Of a stretch of 60,639 nt of DNA, positions 6,653-15,743 are shown piece after piece. The position numbers were made by a program, and so were the translations under genes. The notes beneath the pieces are model-generated. The model was not told where the DNA came from. It saw nothing but the letters and a program-made list of their open reading frames with translations, and did not search any database. Each line of letters starts with the position of its first letter. Position 1 is the first letter of the stretch. The stretch covers positions 1-60,639 of the IMG/VR virus record IMGVR_UViG_3300026457_000014; one strand, given 5' to 3'. The DNA is from a virus.

Positions 6653-9293
6653 CTTGAATTTCTAGTTCATCCTCCATTTTCGCATTAGGGTCCACATCCA
6701 GTGACATCCCATAAAACTCTTTGTACTTTTCCTTATCGGACGCCACCTCTACGACGGACGGCCAACCTTCGTACTTCTCACTGGACTCACGTACTACCAG
6801 GTTGACGATCCGCATGCCCTTGGTATTACGCAGGGGGTAGGCATTGATCTTCAGCTGGTGCTTACAGATGTCGAGGAGTAGAGGTTCAAAGCGGTTACGC
6901 GACATGATGCCGACGTTGCACTGACGGCAGAACTCCGCATAGCTTGCGTACAGCCAGGTGTCCTTATTGGCGTAGATATTGGAGGCACCCATCGGTGCGT
7001 TCTTCGTGAAGCCAATGGCTGAGGTCACACCTGGGTCAAATACCACCTTGTGATCCAGCCAGTCGAGCAGTGGGTTGGAACGCAGAGTTTGAGTACGCTC
7101 GTACTTCTGGAAGAACTTCACCTTCTTGGAAGTCTCCATCAGGTATTCACGCATCTCATCTTCCGACATATCCAGCAGCCAGTTCACCAGACCAGGCAGC
7201 AGCGGAGAGAAGACACCTTGCGGTTCACCCTTGGAATTGAACTTGATCAGTTCCTTCTGTTCATTCGGTGCGCCGGTGAACGGACGGTCGAACGGAATGG
7301 TGAGACGACGACGGGCAAGACCAGAGGTGTAGTCGGTGGACTGAATCGCTTCGTTGGCGGTGATCATCACCATCCCGTGGTATTGGAATGGGTCCAGTGC
7401 TTCGCCTTGATACTTGCGCTCACTACGAATCCAGTCGTTACCGGTGATGGCTTTCAGACGGGATACGGAACCACCCCAACGGTCAGCATCCTGGAACAGC
7501 AGAAGCTTTTTACCCATGTAGGCCGCTGCTTCAAAGCGGTTCTTCTCCAGGTTTTCAAAGTCTGTAGAGTAGGTGTTGCTCTTACCGACCAGTGCTACTG
7601 CCAGGTTTGCGTAGGTGGATTTACCGGATTTACCAGGACCGACAATCTCCACAAACTTCTGGATCTCATAGCGCCCGAGTAGTGTTGCCCGCAGCCATGC
7701 ACGCAATACCTGAGTGCGTTCCCAGCTGTCGTGTTGCGTGTGCTTGAGCCACTTCACAATGTCTTCACAGGTTGCCGCAGGGTTGTAGGCGTACGGCATT
7801 TGCTGCAGCATGTGCAGTTCCCGGTTGAAGGGAAGCAGCTCCCTGCTTTCAATATTCAGCACACCATTGGTGAATAGCAGAAGTTCAGTGCCGTCATACC
7901 AATCCTCAAAGGCAAGTACTGATTGCAGCTGTGTGTAGACATCGTTCATCAAGTTGCTTGTGAAGCCACTTGGCAGGAAGTCACCCAGCATTTGCAACCG
8001 GTGACGGATGTCACCTAATGCTTCGACCTTGGTGAGGGGAGACCAAAGACCTTGCGATTCTTTGGCATACATAAAGAATTGACCATGCGGCTGACTGAAC
8101 AGCAGGTTCCCCCTATACTCCTGCAACAAGACATCCGTGATCTCACCAGATGAAGGGTTACGCGTACGTTGGTCTTTTCCTTCTTTCTTGTTTCGCCGGG
8201 ACTCCCGTTGCAGCGAAGGAGTTTGCAGAGGAGCGGACGCTACAACTTCTTCAGCAACTTCAAGGGGCATGGCAAGATCCTGCTCTAATTCAGCCAGTAA
8301 TTTCGAAACGTGTTCAAGTGTCTCATCATCAACATTCATCGCACGGGAGTTGTCAGGAGGAGGATTCCAGCCATTCTCTTTAGCGATATGAATCAGGGAG
8401 CCAAGGCCCCGGCCACCACCTTTTGAAAAGGAACGCCAACGCCTGTGGCACTCACCCTCGCGATACTTTTCGGAGTGCTTGGACCACTCATCCCATACGT
8501 CAAGGAGAGATTCATCGAGTTGATGGAGGGTCTGACCAACGGTGATCCAGATGTCGTAATCATCTGCGGCACCTGGGTTCTTTTCCAGTAATCCCCAGGT
8601 TGCTTCCGTTGCCAGCTGGATGTCCCGCTCCAGCGACACTTCCGAGTTGATCGCAAAACCAGGACCAATGACCCTGGTGCGCTCTTTAGCAGGAGTACCT
8701 TGTCTGACGTTTTTATTGATGATGGCGTTCAGTAGCCAGTCCGGAAATTCCGGCAGCTCTTCTGCCCACTCAAAACCTTGGTTTTCTGCAGTGAAGTAGC
8801 CATCGGTTTCAGGGTGCAGCCCCATCAGCACACCCTGATGCTTCTTCCAGAGGATCTCTAGTTTTTCTTTGTCTTCTTCTGCGTGCCAAGTGTACTTGTT
8901 ACGGGCAAAGTGCTTGTGCTTTTCCCTGCTTAATTTGTAGAGCTTCCGTTCACGGCCAATCTTGCCGCTGAGGATGGTCAGGGTATCGGGCAGTGCTTCT
9001 TTGAGGGGAAGATCAGAAATTTCCTCAATCAGTTTGTAGACACTTGGGCCATCAACATCGACCCATACCAATCCATAGGGATGGTTGTAGACAGGGCCAC
9101 CGAGCAGACCGATGGCACGGCACTCGCCACTGACAATTTCTTCTTCAATATCACGGACGCTGAACGGTTTATTTTGCCAGCCTTGAACGTAAGGATCTTT
9201 CTTGGCACCTAATGGCGTGAGCGGCCAATCAATAGGGATATAGCTCAGGTTGATTTCGCCTGGCTTCAGTGCTTGCTCGTTCTGATTTGTCAT
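6645..9293 (-). CDS. Primase-helicase (PrimPol-like N-terminus, SF3/D5-type helicase)
   Basis: The 882-residue protein has three visible parts. Residues ~10-100 resemble a bifunctional primase-polymerase domain (WVDVDG acidic motif). Residues ~235-310 look like PriCT_2 (DYDIWITVGQTLH...GECHRRW). Residues ~540-720 carry a D5_N/SF3 helicase: Walker A GPGKSGKST, Walker B LLFQDAD, and an ITAN sensor followed by GLARRRL. It should prime and unwind DNA at phage forks. It overlaps a 61-residue gene by ATGA at its start and speD at its end. Confidence 0.88.
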   Translation of the reverse strand: MTNQNEQALKPGEINLSYIPIDWPLTPLGAKKDPYVQGWQNKPFSVRDIEEEIVSGECRAIGLLGGPVYNHPYGLVWVDVDGPSVYKLIEEISDLPLKEALPDTLTILSGKIGRERKLYKLSREKHKHFARNKYTWHAEEDKEKLEILWKKHQGVLMGLHPETDGYFTAENQGFEWAEELPEFPDWLLNAIINKNVRQGTPAKERTRVIGPGFAINSEVSLERDIQLATEATWGLLEKNPGAADDYDIWITVGQTLHQLDESLLDVWDEWSKHSEKYREGECHRRWRSFSKGGGRGLGSLIHIAKENGWNPPPDNSRAMNVDDETLEHVSKLLAELEQDLAMPLEVAEEVVASAPLQTPSLQRESRRNKKEGKDQRTRNPSSGEITDVLLQEYRGNLLFSQPHGQFFMYAKESQGLWSPLTKVEALGDIRHRLQMLGDFLPSGFTSNLMNDVYTQLQSVLAFEDWYDGTELLLFTNGVLNIESRELLPFNRELHMLQQMPYAYNPAATCEDIVKWLKHTQHDSWERTQVLRAWLRATLLGRYEIQKFVEIVGPGKSGKSTYANLAVALVGKSNTYSTDFENLEKNRFEAAAYMGKKLLLFQDADRWGGSVSRLKAITGNDWIRSERKYQGEALDPFQYHGMVMITANEAIQSTDYTSGLARRRLTIPFDRPFTGAPNEQKELIKFNSKGEPQGVFSPLLPGLVNWLLDMSEDEMREYLMETSKKVKFFQKYERTQTLRSNPLLDWLDHKVVFDPGVTSAIGFTKNAPMGASNIYANKDTWLYASYAEFCRQCNVGIMSRNRFEPLLLDICKHQLKINAYPLRNTKGMRIVNLVVRESSEKYEGWPSVVEVASDKEKYKEFYGMSLDVDPNAKMEDELEIQDV

Positions 9294-9475
9294 GCCTTAC
9301 TTTTTTCCTCAACCTCTACTTTAAAGATTCGTTCCGGGAAGGAGCTATCTTTTACCAGCTGAAATGCATGCAGATGCATAAGAGTGGGCAGATAAAAACA
9401 GTCCCCATCCGTCGCACTCATCATGCGACTCATGAGACTATTTATCCACTCACCCGAATGAACGTTGATGTCCAT
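9290..9475 (-). CDS. Small hypothetical protein upstream of primase-helicase
   Basis: The 61-residue ORF ends in a TGA that overlaps the primase-helicase ATG (ATGA), typical of coupled genes. No domain is recognised. The true start could be internal, because no clear ribosome-binding site is seen before 9475. Confidence 0.5.
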   Translation of the reverse strand: MDINVHSGEWINSLMSRMMSATDGDCFYLPTLMHLHAFQLVKDSSFPERIFKVEVEEKSKA

Positions 9476-9550
9476 GGGTGGGGGCTGGATTTGGGTGTTT
9501 TCTTATCCTACGGCCGCCAATCCGAGAGGACCATTACGCCTTTCGATAGA

Positions 9551-9703
9551 TCAGTGAGTCTTATGCGACTCATTTAATGCGGGAATGGGATCAATTTCCT
9601 GGAACTTCCGCATCAATCTTTCGTACACCTGCAGGGCATCTTCCTTTGTAACAACAGCTGTCTCACATGCGACTTGCCATGCGTGACGTTCACGGCTCTC
9701 CAT
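9551..9703 (-). CDS. Small hypothetical protein
   Basis: The 50-residue ORF (starts MESRERHAWQVA, ends LNESHKTH) overlaps the end of the 94-residue gene by 14 bases and has GGAAAG just before its ATG. It looks helical and charged. Its stop lies beside a TGAGTC/GACTCA hairpin (9554-9571). Function unknown. The 75 bases from 9476 to 9550 show nothing. Confidence 0.55.
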   Translation of the reverse strand: MESRERHAWQVACETAVVTKEDALQVYERLMRKFQEIDPIPALNESHKTH

Positions 9704-9974
9704 CTTTCCGTTCGGGTTCCAGGCCATCAGTGTACCAAGGGGCAGTCAACCGCATTTCACCGCCGAGCTTTTGAGACTCACCAGTTTGCAGCTTTGGATC
9801 AACTGGATATTCTCTGTAGATCGGTTTGTTTTGTTCTTCCCGTTCTAACTCAGATTGAATCCGGTTTTCAAATTCAATCATATCAAGCCTGGCCTTCAGC
9901 TTTGCTTCAAACCAAACTTTCTTCCACCACTTGATTACGGCATCAATAATGTCTGCGAATAGGGTCCGAATCAT
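9690..9974 (-). CDS. Hypothetical protein with amphipathic N-terminus
   Basis: The 94-residue protein starts with an amphipathic, Trp-containing helix (FADIIDAVIKWWKKVW) followed by a charged coil. It could associate peripherally with membrane. It is the first gene of the minus-strand unit that includes primase-helicase, speD and the glycosyltransferase. A divergent gene starts 33 bases away, and the AT-rich gap (ATAATGAATT...TATAAC) probably holds both promoters. Confidence 0.55.
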   Translation of the reverse strand: MIRTLFADIIDAVIKWWKKVWFEAKLKARLDMIEFENRIQSELEREEQNKPIYREYPVDPKLQTGESQKLGGEMRLTAPWYTDGLEPERKDGEP

Positions 9975-10007
9975 TTTGTTATAATGAATTTACATATAAC
10001 TATAGAC

Positions 10008-10151
10008 ATGCAGGATTATTCCCTCGACCGTTTCAGCCAGCTGCTTGGCAACCTCAAGGCTCAAAAAGAAAACGAAAAGCAAGAGGGCGACGAGCGTGCA
10101 ATTCGTTTCAACGAAGCAGCCGCCGATAGCGATGACGGCATGATGGAATAA
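10008..10151 (+). CDS. Small acidic hypothetical protein
   Basis: The 47-residue ORF (starts MQDYSLDRFSQLLGN, ends DSDDGMME) follows TATAACTATAGAC, a reasonable -10 region. The body is charged and helical and the end is acidic. It is divergent from the 94-residue gene. Function unknown. Confidence 0.55.
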   Translation: MQDYSLDRFSQLLGNLKAQKENEKQEGDERAIRFNEAAADSDDGMME

Positions 10152-10190
10152 TACAGGTTTTGATATAATCAACTGATAGATTTTAGAGCA

Positions 10191-10505
10191 ATGCGAGACA
10201 CACGTACTGGCGCCGCCCGTAAAGGAACTCCTAAGGGTGCCGCTGTTGATCGAACTGGTAAAGGAGGGATGCCTACCCCCAAAGGTGGTAGTAGCTCTGA
10301 ACCAAAGCCTGCACCTAAAGGCCAACCGATTGCCCCCCGTGGCACTAGCACAAAAACCCCAGCTGTAAAAGCAAAAGTAGAGCGAGCAAAAGCAGAACTT
10401 CGCGAAAAAGAAAAGCGTCAAAAGGAAGCAGAAGCTCGTCGTGCGAAGAATAAGAGTGAAGCACCAAAACTTGCTGGCCGCTACCGAAATTTAGCCGGCG
10501 GTTAA
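10191..10505 (+). CDS. Basic low-complexity protein
   Basis: The 104-residue protein is very basic. Residues 8-60 are Pro/Lys/Gly-rich with repeated PKG/PRG motifs and the rest is a charged helix. It probably binds nucleic acid or is packaged, like the similar basic proteins at 17328 and 17560. GATATAATC, a -10-like element, lies ~30 bases upstream. It overlaps the exonuclease gene tail-to-tail by four bases. Confidence 0.65.
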   Translation: MRDTRTGAARKGTPKGAAVDRTGKGGMPTPKGGSSSEPKPAPKGQPIAPRGTSTKTPAVKAKVERAKAELREKEKRQKEAEARRAKNKSEAPKLAGRYRNLAGG

Positions 10506-11356
10506 ATTAGATCTGGATCGTACACATTGCAGTTTTCAATCTGCTTGTAGTATTCATCTACGATCTTGAGCCAATCCTCCCGGAGCATGTTGAGAAAGTT
10601 TCGGGAGATCTTGAAGACCTGGGTACGAGCTGGTGTTGAGACCAGGATTGCTGCCTGCTGCACCTTCATGCCCAGGGTCTGTTCAATTGCAATGTCGTAG
10701 GCCGCAAGTTGCTTGCAGGTCTTCTTGAATTTCATGTGACCACCGAGCAGATCCCTCCACTCCTGGGACCCCTTCTCCAGATCTTTCGGCCACTTACGGC
10801 TGTAGGGTTTAACGCTGGTCTTTAAGTCCGCGAGCGTCAGCTTGTTATTAGCCACAGCGATAATGTCAGGAGCACCAGCCCAAGCCCTGCCTTCGTCATC
10901 GCAACCCCAGACACGAGCGACATCATCAGCACCAATAGTGAAATCAAACTTATCGAGTACAGGAGACTCAGCCCAAAGGACTTCCTGGAACTGATCCAGA
11001 ATTGATGGCATACCTGCCCAAAAGTCTGCGTATTCCTCCTTGATTTCCGGGCTTTTATTCCCTTTGAGGTACTGCTCCATACCATAGTGAATGGCAGTGC
11101 CCCGCTCGGCTGCTTGTTCTTTAACACCTGGATTTGCTTTCGACCACATTTCGAGCTTCCGTTTGTTTGCTTCGGAAGCTGTTTCGCTGATAATCGTAGT
11201 TACGGACGGCGCAGGTCCAGTGGGTAACGGAGTTGTATAGTGACGTTTTCCGTTAAGCGTAATTCTGGCTGCGGTCCTATTAAGGTCCCGCATCATCTCT
11301 GGTTGCTTATCCTTGGACTCAATCCAAGGATCACCTTGATTTATGTTAGCAACCAT
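10502..11356 (-). CDS. PD-(D/E)XK exonuclease, RecB/Cas4-like
   Basis: The 284-residue protein shows the RecB-family nuclease layout: GTAIHYGMEQYL (conserved His), GAPDIIAV (motif II Asp), LADLKTS (D-x-K motif) and a downstream KQLAAYDIA motif (Q-x-x-x-Y). Similar proteins are common in cyanophages and probably take part in host DNA degradation or recombination. It is transcribed away from the HLIP cassette. Confidence 0.8.
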   Translation of the reverse strand: MVANINQGDPWIESKDKQPEMMRDLNRTAARITLNGKRHYTTPLPTGPAPSVTTIISETASEANKRKLEMWSKANPGVKEQAAERGTAIHYGMEQYLKGNKSPEIKEEYADFWAGMPSILDQFQEVLWAESPVLDKFDFTIGADDVARVWGCDDEGRAWAGAPDIIAVANNKLTLADLKTSVKPYSRKWPKDLEKGSQEWRDLLGGHMKFKKTCKQLAAYDIAIEQTLGMKVQQAAILVSTPARTQVFKISRNFLNMLREDWLKIVDEYYKQIENCNVYDPDLI

Positions 11357-11408
11357 TGATGGTTTTGTATATTGCTGTTAGCTTAACGCATAAGTCAAGG
11401 CTTAGAAG

Positions 11409-11513
11409 ATGGACGATTTTAACTATGCAATTGCCGCGATCCTTGGGGCAATGCTTGTTGTCGTTAGCATGGATGCCTTCATTTTCTTCACTGAGGTTGC
11501 TGCCCGGCGATGA
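11409..11513 (+). CDS. 34-residue single-span membrane protein upstream of HLIP
   Basis: The ORF (starts MDDFNYAIAAILGAML, ends FTEVAARR) is a short acidic head, one hydrophobic helix and a basic tail. This is the size and topology of small photosystem or cytochrome b6f subunits, but no specific family is recognised. Its TGA overlaps the HLIP ATG (ATGA), so the two are translationally coupled. A thylakoid role is inferred from this pairing alone. Confidence 0.6.
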   Translation: MDDFNYAIAAILGAMLVVVSMDAFIFFTEVAARR

Positions 11514-11761
11514 ATAAGTTTTGGTATGGAGTGAAGGGGTACGTCTCCTGTTTTGGCTGGATCTTTGGTGCGGTTCTCCAATACATCTGGGAGGAATGTC
11601 CCGACCTTAAGTTCTGGGAATGGCACGAGAATTTAGGTGATCATATCTGGTATGCAGAACGGGTGAATGGCCGTGTGGCAATGCTTGCTCTGTCTATTGT
11701 GCTGATCTTAGAATTAGTCTCACACGAATCTATTTGGGACTTAGTTTTATGCGCAACTTAA
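11510..11761 (+). CDS. hli: High-light-inducible protein (HLIP)
   Basis: The 83-residue protein carries the HLIP/ELIP chlorophyll-binding signature: E50-R-V-N-G-R-V-A-M at the start of one membrane helix, with a second Glu (E68) near its end. HLIPs bind chlorophyll and carotenoid in thylakoids and protect photosystem II and chlorophyll synthesis under light stress. Cyanophages carry them to sustain photosynthesis during infection. The N-terminal ~45 residues, Trp-rich, are longer than in minimal HLIPs. It overlaps genes on both sides. Confidence 0.9.
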   Translation: MNKFWYGVKGYVSCFGWIFGAVLQYIWEECPDLKFWEWHENLGDHIWYAERVNGRVAMLALSIVLILELVSHESIWDLVLCAT

Positions 11762-11907
11762 CTCGTTTCTATTACGACTTCGACGAGGACTGCCGCACTG
11801 GTTGCTTCAACAACCTTGCCTACGAAGACATCGAAACGATAGATGCGGACGAATTTGAAGCTAAGCTGCGGGAACAAGACGTTCCGTACACACGCATCGA
11901 CTTATGA
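11749..11907 (+). CDS. Small acidic hypothetical protein
   Basis: The 52-residue ORF starts MRNLTRFYYDFDED inside the last codons of the HLIP gene. It ends with TGA overlapping the ATG of the glycosyltransferase. It is acidic, and its first ten residues (LTRFYYDFDE) are unusual. The unbroken overlaps put it in one operon from 11409 to 12752. Confidence 0.55.
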   Translation: MRNLTRFYYDFDEDCRTGCFNNLAYEDIETIDADEFEAKLREQDVPYTRIDL

Positions 11908-12752
11908 AGGACTCCAAGATTGTGGCTGTGCTTTCGCTCTGGCGCGATAGTGAAGGCTACATCGATAGGTCCCTCAAGCAATTCGAAGCAATGGAAGAGG
12001 TCCTGCGTAAGGAGAACACCCGTTGCGTCTACAGCTTTTTTGAGAACGATTCCACTGATGAAACGCCTTATATCCTGATGGATTGGCTGCGTAATCGTAA
12101 AGGAATCCTGTTGGCTGAGAATATTGATGCACCTAAGTGGGGCAGCGTCTCCTCTATTGAACGCGTCCAGTATCAAGCTCGGTACCGGAACATGGCCTTG
12201 GCACCACTCGACACTTACTACAACTTTGATTACCTACTGGTTGCCGACAGTGACGTGCACTGGGAACCGGAGCTGATCACAGGAATGATCAAAGCCCTGG
12301 ATGACAACCCCACATGGGGTATGGTCTCACCCAACACCACACAAAACGTACGTGATTACGTTGAGGATACCGACCGCCCCTCTTATTTTGACAGCTGGTC
12401 CCTCAAGGATCGAGACGACAAACAGTGTTTGACGTTTGCCGCCAACCCCTTCTTACATACAGAAGATCGCATGCGCTGGGACCAGTGCGAACCGGTGAGT
12501 TGCAATAGTGCTTTTGGTTCCATTGCCATGGTGAAAGCTGAAGCAATGGATTCAGAAGATGGCGTTGAGTGGGCAGTGGTTGATGGTGTGGAGCACTGGG
12601 AATTTTGCGCTGGCATCCGCAGCAATGGCTATGAAGTAATTGCAGATCCCAGGTTGCATGCCGAGGTTATCCACAAAAAAGAGGTGGTTCCCCACCCCGA
12701 TATTGTAAAGTTTCACCAAGGCCGCCTTCAAGAGGCGTTGCTGATGTCGTAG
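11904..12752 (+). CDS. GT-A glycosyltransferase (GT69-like)
   Basis: The 282-residue protein resembles the CAP59/GT69 family: FFENDSTDETP near the N-terminus, RYRNMAL, then VADSDVHW as the probable D-x-D metal and nucleotide-sugar site near residue 115. It likely transfers a sugar from GDP- or UDP-sugar. A related enzyme lies at 14965, and the two flank gmd and a ColD-like gene, so they probably build one glycan. Its 3' end overlaps gmd tail-to-tail by 25 bases. Confidence 0.75.
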   Translation: MKDSKIVAVLSLWRDSEGYIDRSLKQFEAMEEVLRKENTRCVYSFFENDSTDETPYILMDWLRNRKGILLAENIDAPKWGSVSSIERVQYQARYRNMALAPLDTYYNFDYLLVADSDVHWEPELITGMIKALDDNPTWGMVSPNTTQNVRDYVEDTDRPSYFDSWSLKDRDDKQCLTFAANPFLHTEDRMRWDQCEPVSCNSAFGSIAMVKAEAMDSEDGVEWAVVDGVEHWEFCAGIRSNGYEVIADPRLHAEVIHKKEVVPHPDIVKFHQGRLQEALLMS

Positions 12753-13753
12753 GCAACCATTTCTTCCACCAGTTTCTCAAGGGTGGAATTGAGTTTCCAC
12801 CCCAGCTTCTTCTGTGCATAACTGGAGTCGCCCAAGAGGGAATCAACTTCTGCGGGACGGTAATACTCAGGGTTGATACGGATCACAACCTGATCGAGCT
12901 TGGGGCAGTAACCGACTTCATCCAGTCCTTCTCCTTCCCACCTGATGGGTAGACCGGCCTGCTCAAATGCCATCTCACAGAAGGTACGCACGCTGGTCTG
13001 TTGACCTGTTGCGATTACGTAGTCGTCCGGCTCATTTTGCTGGAGCATGAGATACATCGCTTCCACGTAGTCACGAGCATGACCCCAGTCTCGTTTTGCG
13101 TCCAGGTTACCAAGCTCCACAAATTCCTGGCGCCCTTTCCAGATCTGACCGACAGCTTTGGTGATTTTACGGGTGACGAACTCCTCTCCACGCAGCGGTG
13201 ATTCATGGTTGAAGAGGATGCCGTTGCAACCGAAGAGGTCGTAGCTCTCCCGGTAGTTGATCGTCAGCCAGTACCCAAAGAGTTTGGCGACACCATACGG
13301 GCTACGTGGGTAGAAGGGCGTCGACTCCACCTGGGGCACCTGCTGCACTTTCCCGAACATCTCGGAAGTTGCGGCCTGATAAAACTTTGGTTTGGCATTG
13401 GCATTACGGCAAGCCTCCAAAATATTCAGCACCCCAATTGCGTTCGTATACGAGGTGCTACCTGGCGACTTAAAACTGACACCAACGTGGCTTTGGGCAG
13501 CGAGATTGTACACCTCATCTGGTGCGAAGGCATCAACGGCCCTATGCACTGAGGTGGCATCCGTCATATCGGAGTATTCAAATTTGACGGTAGGGGGGAT
13601 GTGGCCATGAAAGATCCACTTGAGTTTGTCTTTATTCCCTGGATTGGCATTGTTTCGAACGAGGCCCAGCACTTCGTATCCTTTTGACACGAGACTATGG
13701 GTGAGATAGGCACCATCTTGTCCCGTAATTCCCGTGATCAGTGCTTTTTTCAT
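12728..13753 (-). CDS. gmd: GDP-mannose 4,6-dehydratase
   Basis: The 341-residue protein is a full-length short-chain dehydratase: GITGQDGAYL NAD(P)-binding motif at residues 8-17, LAAQSHVGVSF, an ATSEMFG active-site segment and the Y-x3-K pair in SPYGVAK. It converts GDP-D-mannose to GDP-4-keto-6-deoxy-D-mannose. The product is the substrate of the divergently transcribed ColD-like enzyme, 51 bases away. That divergent gap probably carries both promoters. Confidence 0.93.
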   Translation of the reverse strand: MKKALITGITGQDGAYLTHSLVSKGYEVLGLVRNNANPGNKDKLKWIFHGHIPPTVKFEYSDMTDATSVHRAVDAFAPDEVYNLAAQSHVGVSFKSPGSTSYTNAIGVLNILEACRNANAKPKFYQAATSEMFGKVQQVPQVESTPFYPRSPYGVAKLFGYWLTINYRESYDLFGCNGILFNHESPLRGEEFVTRKITKAVGQIWKGRQEFVELGNLDAKRDWGHARDYVEAMYLMLQQNEPDDYVIATGQQTSVRTFCEMAFEQAGLPIRWEGEGLDEVGYCPKLDQVVIRINPEYYRPAEVDSLLGDSSYAQKKLGWKLNSTLEKLVEEMVAYDISNAS

Positions 13754-13804
13754 CGAAACTTTTGTCTATACTCATAACTATAACCAAGATGTAAAGCGGT
13801 AGAA

Positions 13805-14977
13805 ATGGCTCAATTTGATTGGCCCCTCCAGAAAAACACCATTGGGGTGCAGGAGAAATTTGAGCTGACCAAATTCATCTTGACCAGTGACCGTTTTACC
13901 AACGGTCCCAAGTGTCGTGAGTTTGAAAACGAGTGGTCCTCCTGGCAGAAACGCCAGTTCTCTTTGTTTGTCAGCAGCGGTACCACTGCTAATACGTTGC
14001 TGCTGGACGCCGTACGTGAGTTGTATTTTGGCAAGCATGCCAAGTTAAAGATCTTCTGCCCTGCCGTGAACTGGGCTACGAACATCTCGACGTTCAAGCA
14101 GCAGGGCCACGAGATGTTCTTCTATGACATTGACTACGAAGCCTATTCGCCGTGCTTTGAATCTTTAAAGAGATTTAAGGAATTGGACATTGAGCCTGAT
14201 GTGATCTATGTGACGCACATCATGGGGTTTGCCAATGACCTGCGGCAGATCAAAGAGTACTGGCCCGACGCAATCTTGCTGGAGGATTGCTGCGAATCCC
14301 ATGGTGCCCTGGATCTTGACGACGAAAAAGTCGGCAATGCAGGCCTGGGCTCAACTTTCTCGTTTTACTTTGGGCATCACATGACCACCATTGAAGGCGG
14401 CATGGTCTGCACCGATAACGAGGAGCTGTACAACCTGATGCGTGCCAAGCGTTCTCACGGTATGTCTCGTGAGATGTACGGCTCGTACCGTCTGGCAGAA
14501 GAAGCCGCTGCCCCTGATATTGACCCGGCCTTCCTGTTCCCCACCGAAGGATATAACTTCCGCAATAACGAGTTGGGCGCAGTGATTGGCCTGGTGCAAC
14601 TAAAGAAACTCGATAAGTTTGTCAGCAAACGCCAACAAAACTACTTTCAGTTCTACATGCACATGATGGATCACCCCTGGATCAAGCACTTACCCAACCC
14701 GTTTGGTAACAGTGCCATGACCTTCCCGTTCCATTGTGTATCATCTGAGACACGCAATTACCTGATCAAGCATCTGCGAGCGATTGGCGTGGAGACACGT
14801 CCCTTCCTGGTCGGCAACCTACTCCGTCAGCCTTTCATGAGGGATTACAAGAAAAGTCCGTATTTGCCCAACAGCGAGGAGATTCACGACCACGCCTTCT
14901 ATATTGGCAATAACCATTTCATTACAGAGCGCCAGATCAAAGCCCTGGCCAAGGAGTTGCACTCATGCGCTGCCTGA
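13805..14977 (+). CDS. ColD-like PLP dehydratase (GDP-4-keto-6-deoxymannose 3-dehydratase)
   Basis: The 390-residue protein is a DegT/DnrJ/EryC1/StrS fold enzyme. In aminotransferases of this family the PLP lysine lies in a S-F-x-x-x-K-x-x-T-x-x-E-G-G context; here that site reads FYFGHHMTTIEGG, with His at 191/192 and no Lys. A His here is the known signature of 3-dehydratases such as E. coli ColD and the E1-type enzymes. Length and the gmd neighbour favour ColD. LLEDCCESHGA (~158-168) supplies the PLP-contacting Asp. It should give GDP-4-keto-3,6-dideoxymannose; the reductase needed for colitose is not seen here. Confidence 0.85.
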   Translation: MAQFDWPLQKNTIGVQEKFELTKFILTSDRFTNGPKCREFENEWSSWQKRQFSLFVSSGTTANTLLLDAVRELYFGKHAKLKIFCPAVNWATNISTFKQQGHEMFFYDIDYEAYSPCFESLKRFKELDIEPDVIYVTHIMGFANDLRQIKEYWPDAILLEDCCESHGALDLDDEKVGNAGLGSTFSFYFGHHMTTIEGGMVCTDNEELYNLMRAKRSHGMSREMYGSYRLAEEAAAPDIDPAFLFPTEGYNFRNNELGAVIGLVQLKKLDKFVSKRQQNYFQFYMHMMDHPWIKHLPNPFGNSAMTFPFHCVSSETRNYLIKHLRAIGVETRPFLVGNLLRQPFMRDYKKSPYLPNSEEIHDHAFYIGNNHFITERQIKALAKELHSCAA

Positions 14978-15699
14978 TCTCAACCATCATTCGCAACCGA
15001 GCCAAGCACGTTTCCACCTGGGCCAACCAGCTGCAGAGCCTGTGTGATGTGCACCAGGATACCGTTTTTGATCTTGTTGTCCTGGAGAACGACTCAAACG
15101 ATGGTACCAAACAGGCGTTGAATGCAGTTGAGCCCCTGCTTAAAAAGAAACTGAACAAGGTCAACATTGCGATCCGCAACTTTGATTGGCCTTACTTCCA
15201 CTCCATCAAGGCAGAAGAACGGGTCAAGTACCTGGCCATGGCACGCAACAAGACCTTATCAATTGCCGATGAGATTGTTGGCCTAGAGGCTTACGACAAG
15301 GTGATCTCCATCGAACCCGATGTGACGTACAGCACCGTAGACGTAGGCCGGATGATTCATTCTGACCTTGATATTGCATCTGGCTACAGTGTTCTACCCC
15401 AAGGCATGGGTGTACCGGACTGGATTTATGACAGCTGGGCTACCAGGGTTAATGCTGATGACTCCGAGTATTTCGGCCCCAAAATTTCGGAGCTCCCCGA
15501 TTGTCTCCCCTTAGCGGCCACCTTCAATTGTTTCTGTGTTTACAAGGCAGATCCGATTGCACAAGGCATTCGTTTTTCGGAAATCAACCCAAAAACCAAG
15601 CAATGGGATTGTGATACCACTACCATCTGCATGGAATTTGCCAAGAGAGGGCATGACAGAATTGGTATGTACAAGGTACCAATCCTTCATAAGCCCTAA
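14965..15699 (+). CDS. GT-A glycosyltransferase
   Basis: The 244-residue protein parallels the enzyme at 11904: VLENDSNDGTKQAL, ARNKTLS, and ISIEPDVTY where the other has VADSDV, so the D-x-D is replaced by E-P-D. It overlaps the ColD-like gene by 13 bases and is probably translated with it. It may attach the dideoxy sugar. The acceptor (virion glycan, host LPS or surface) cannot be told. Confidence 0.7.
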   Translation: MRCLISTIIRNRAKHVSTWANQLQSLCDVHQDTVFDLVVLENDSNDGTKQALNAVEPLLKKKLNKVNIAIRNFDWPYFHSIKAEERVKYLAMARNKTLSIADEIVGLEAYDKVISIEPDVTYSTVDVGRMIHSDLDIASGYSVLPQGMGVPDWIYDSWATRVNADDSEYFGPKISELPDCLPLAATFNCFCVYKADPIAQGIRFSEINPKTKQWDCDTTTICMEFAKRGHDRIGMYKVPILHKP

Positions 15700-15743
15700 T
15701 GTATATCGTTGCCCCTATAGTAAGAACACCCAAAGAATCCGAG

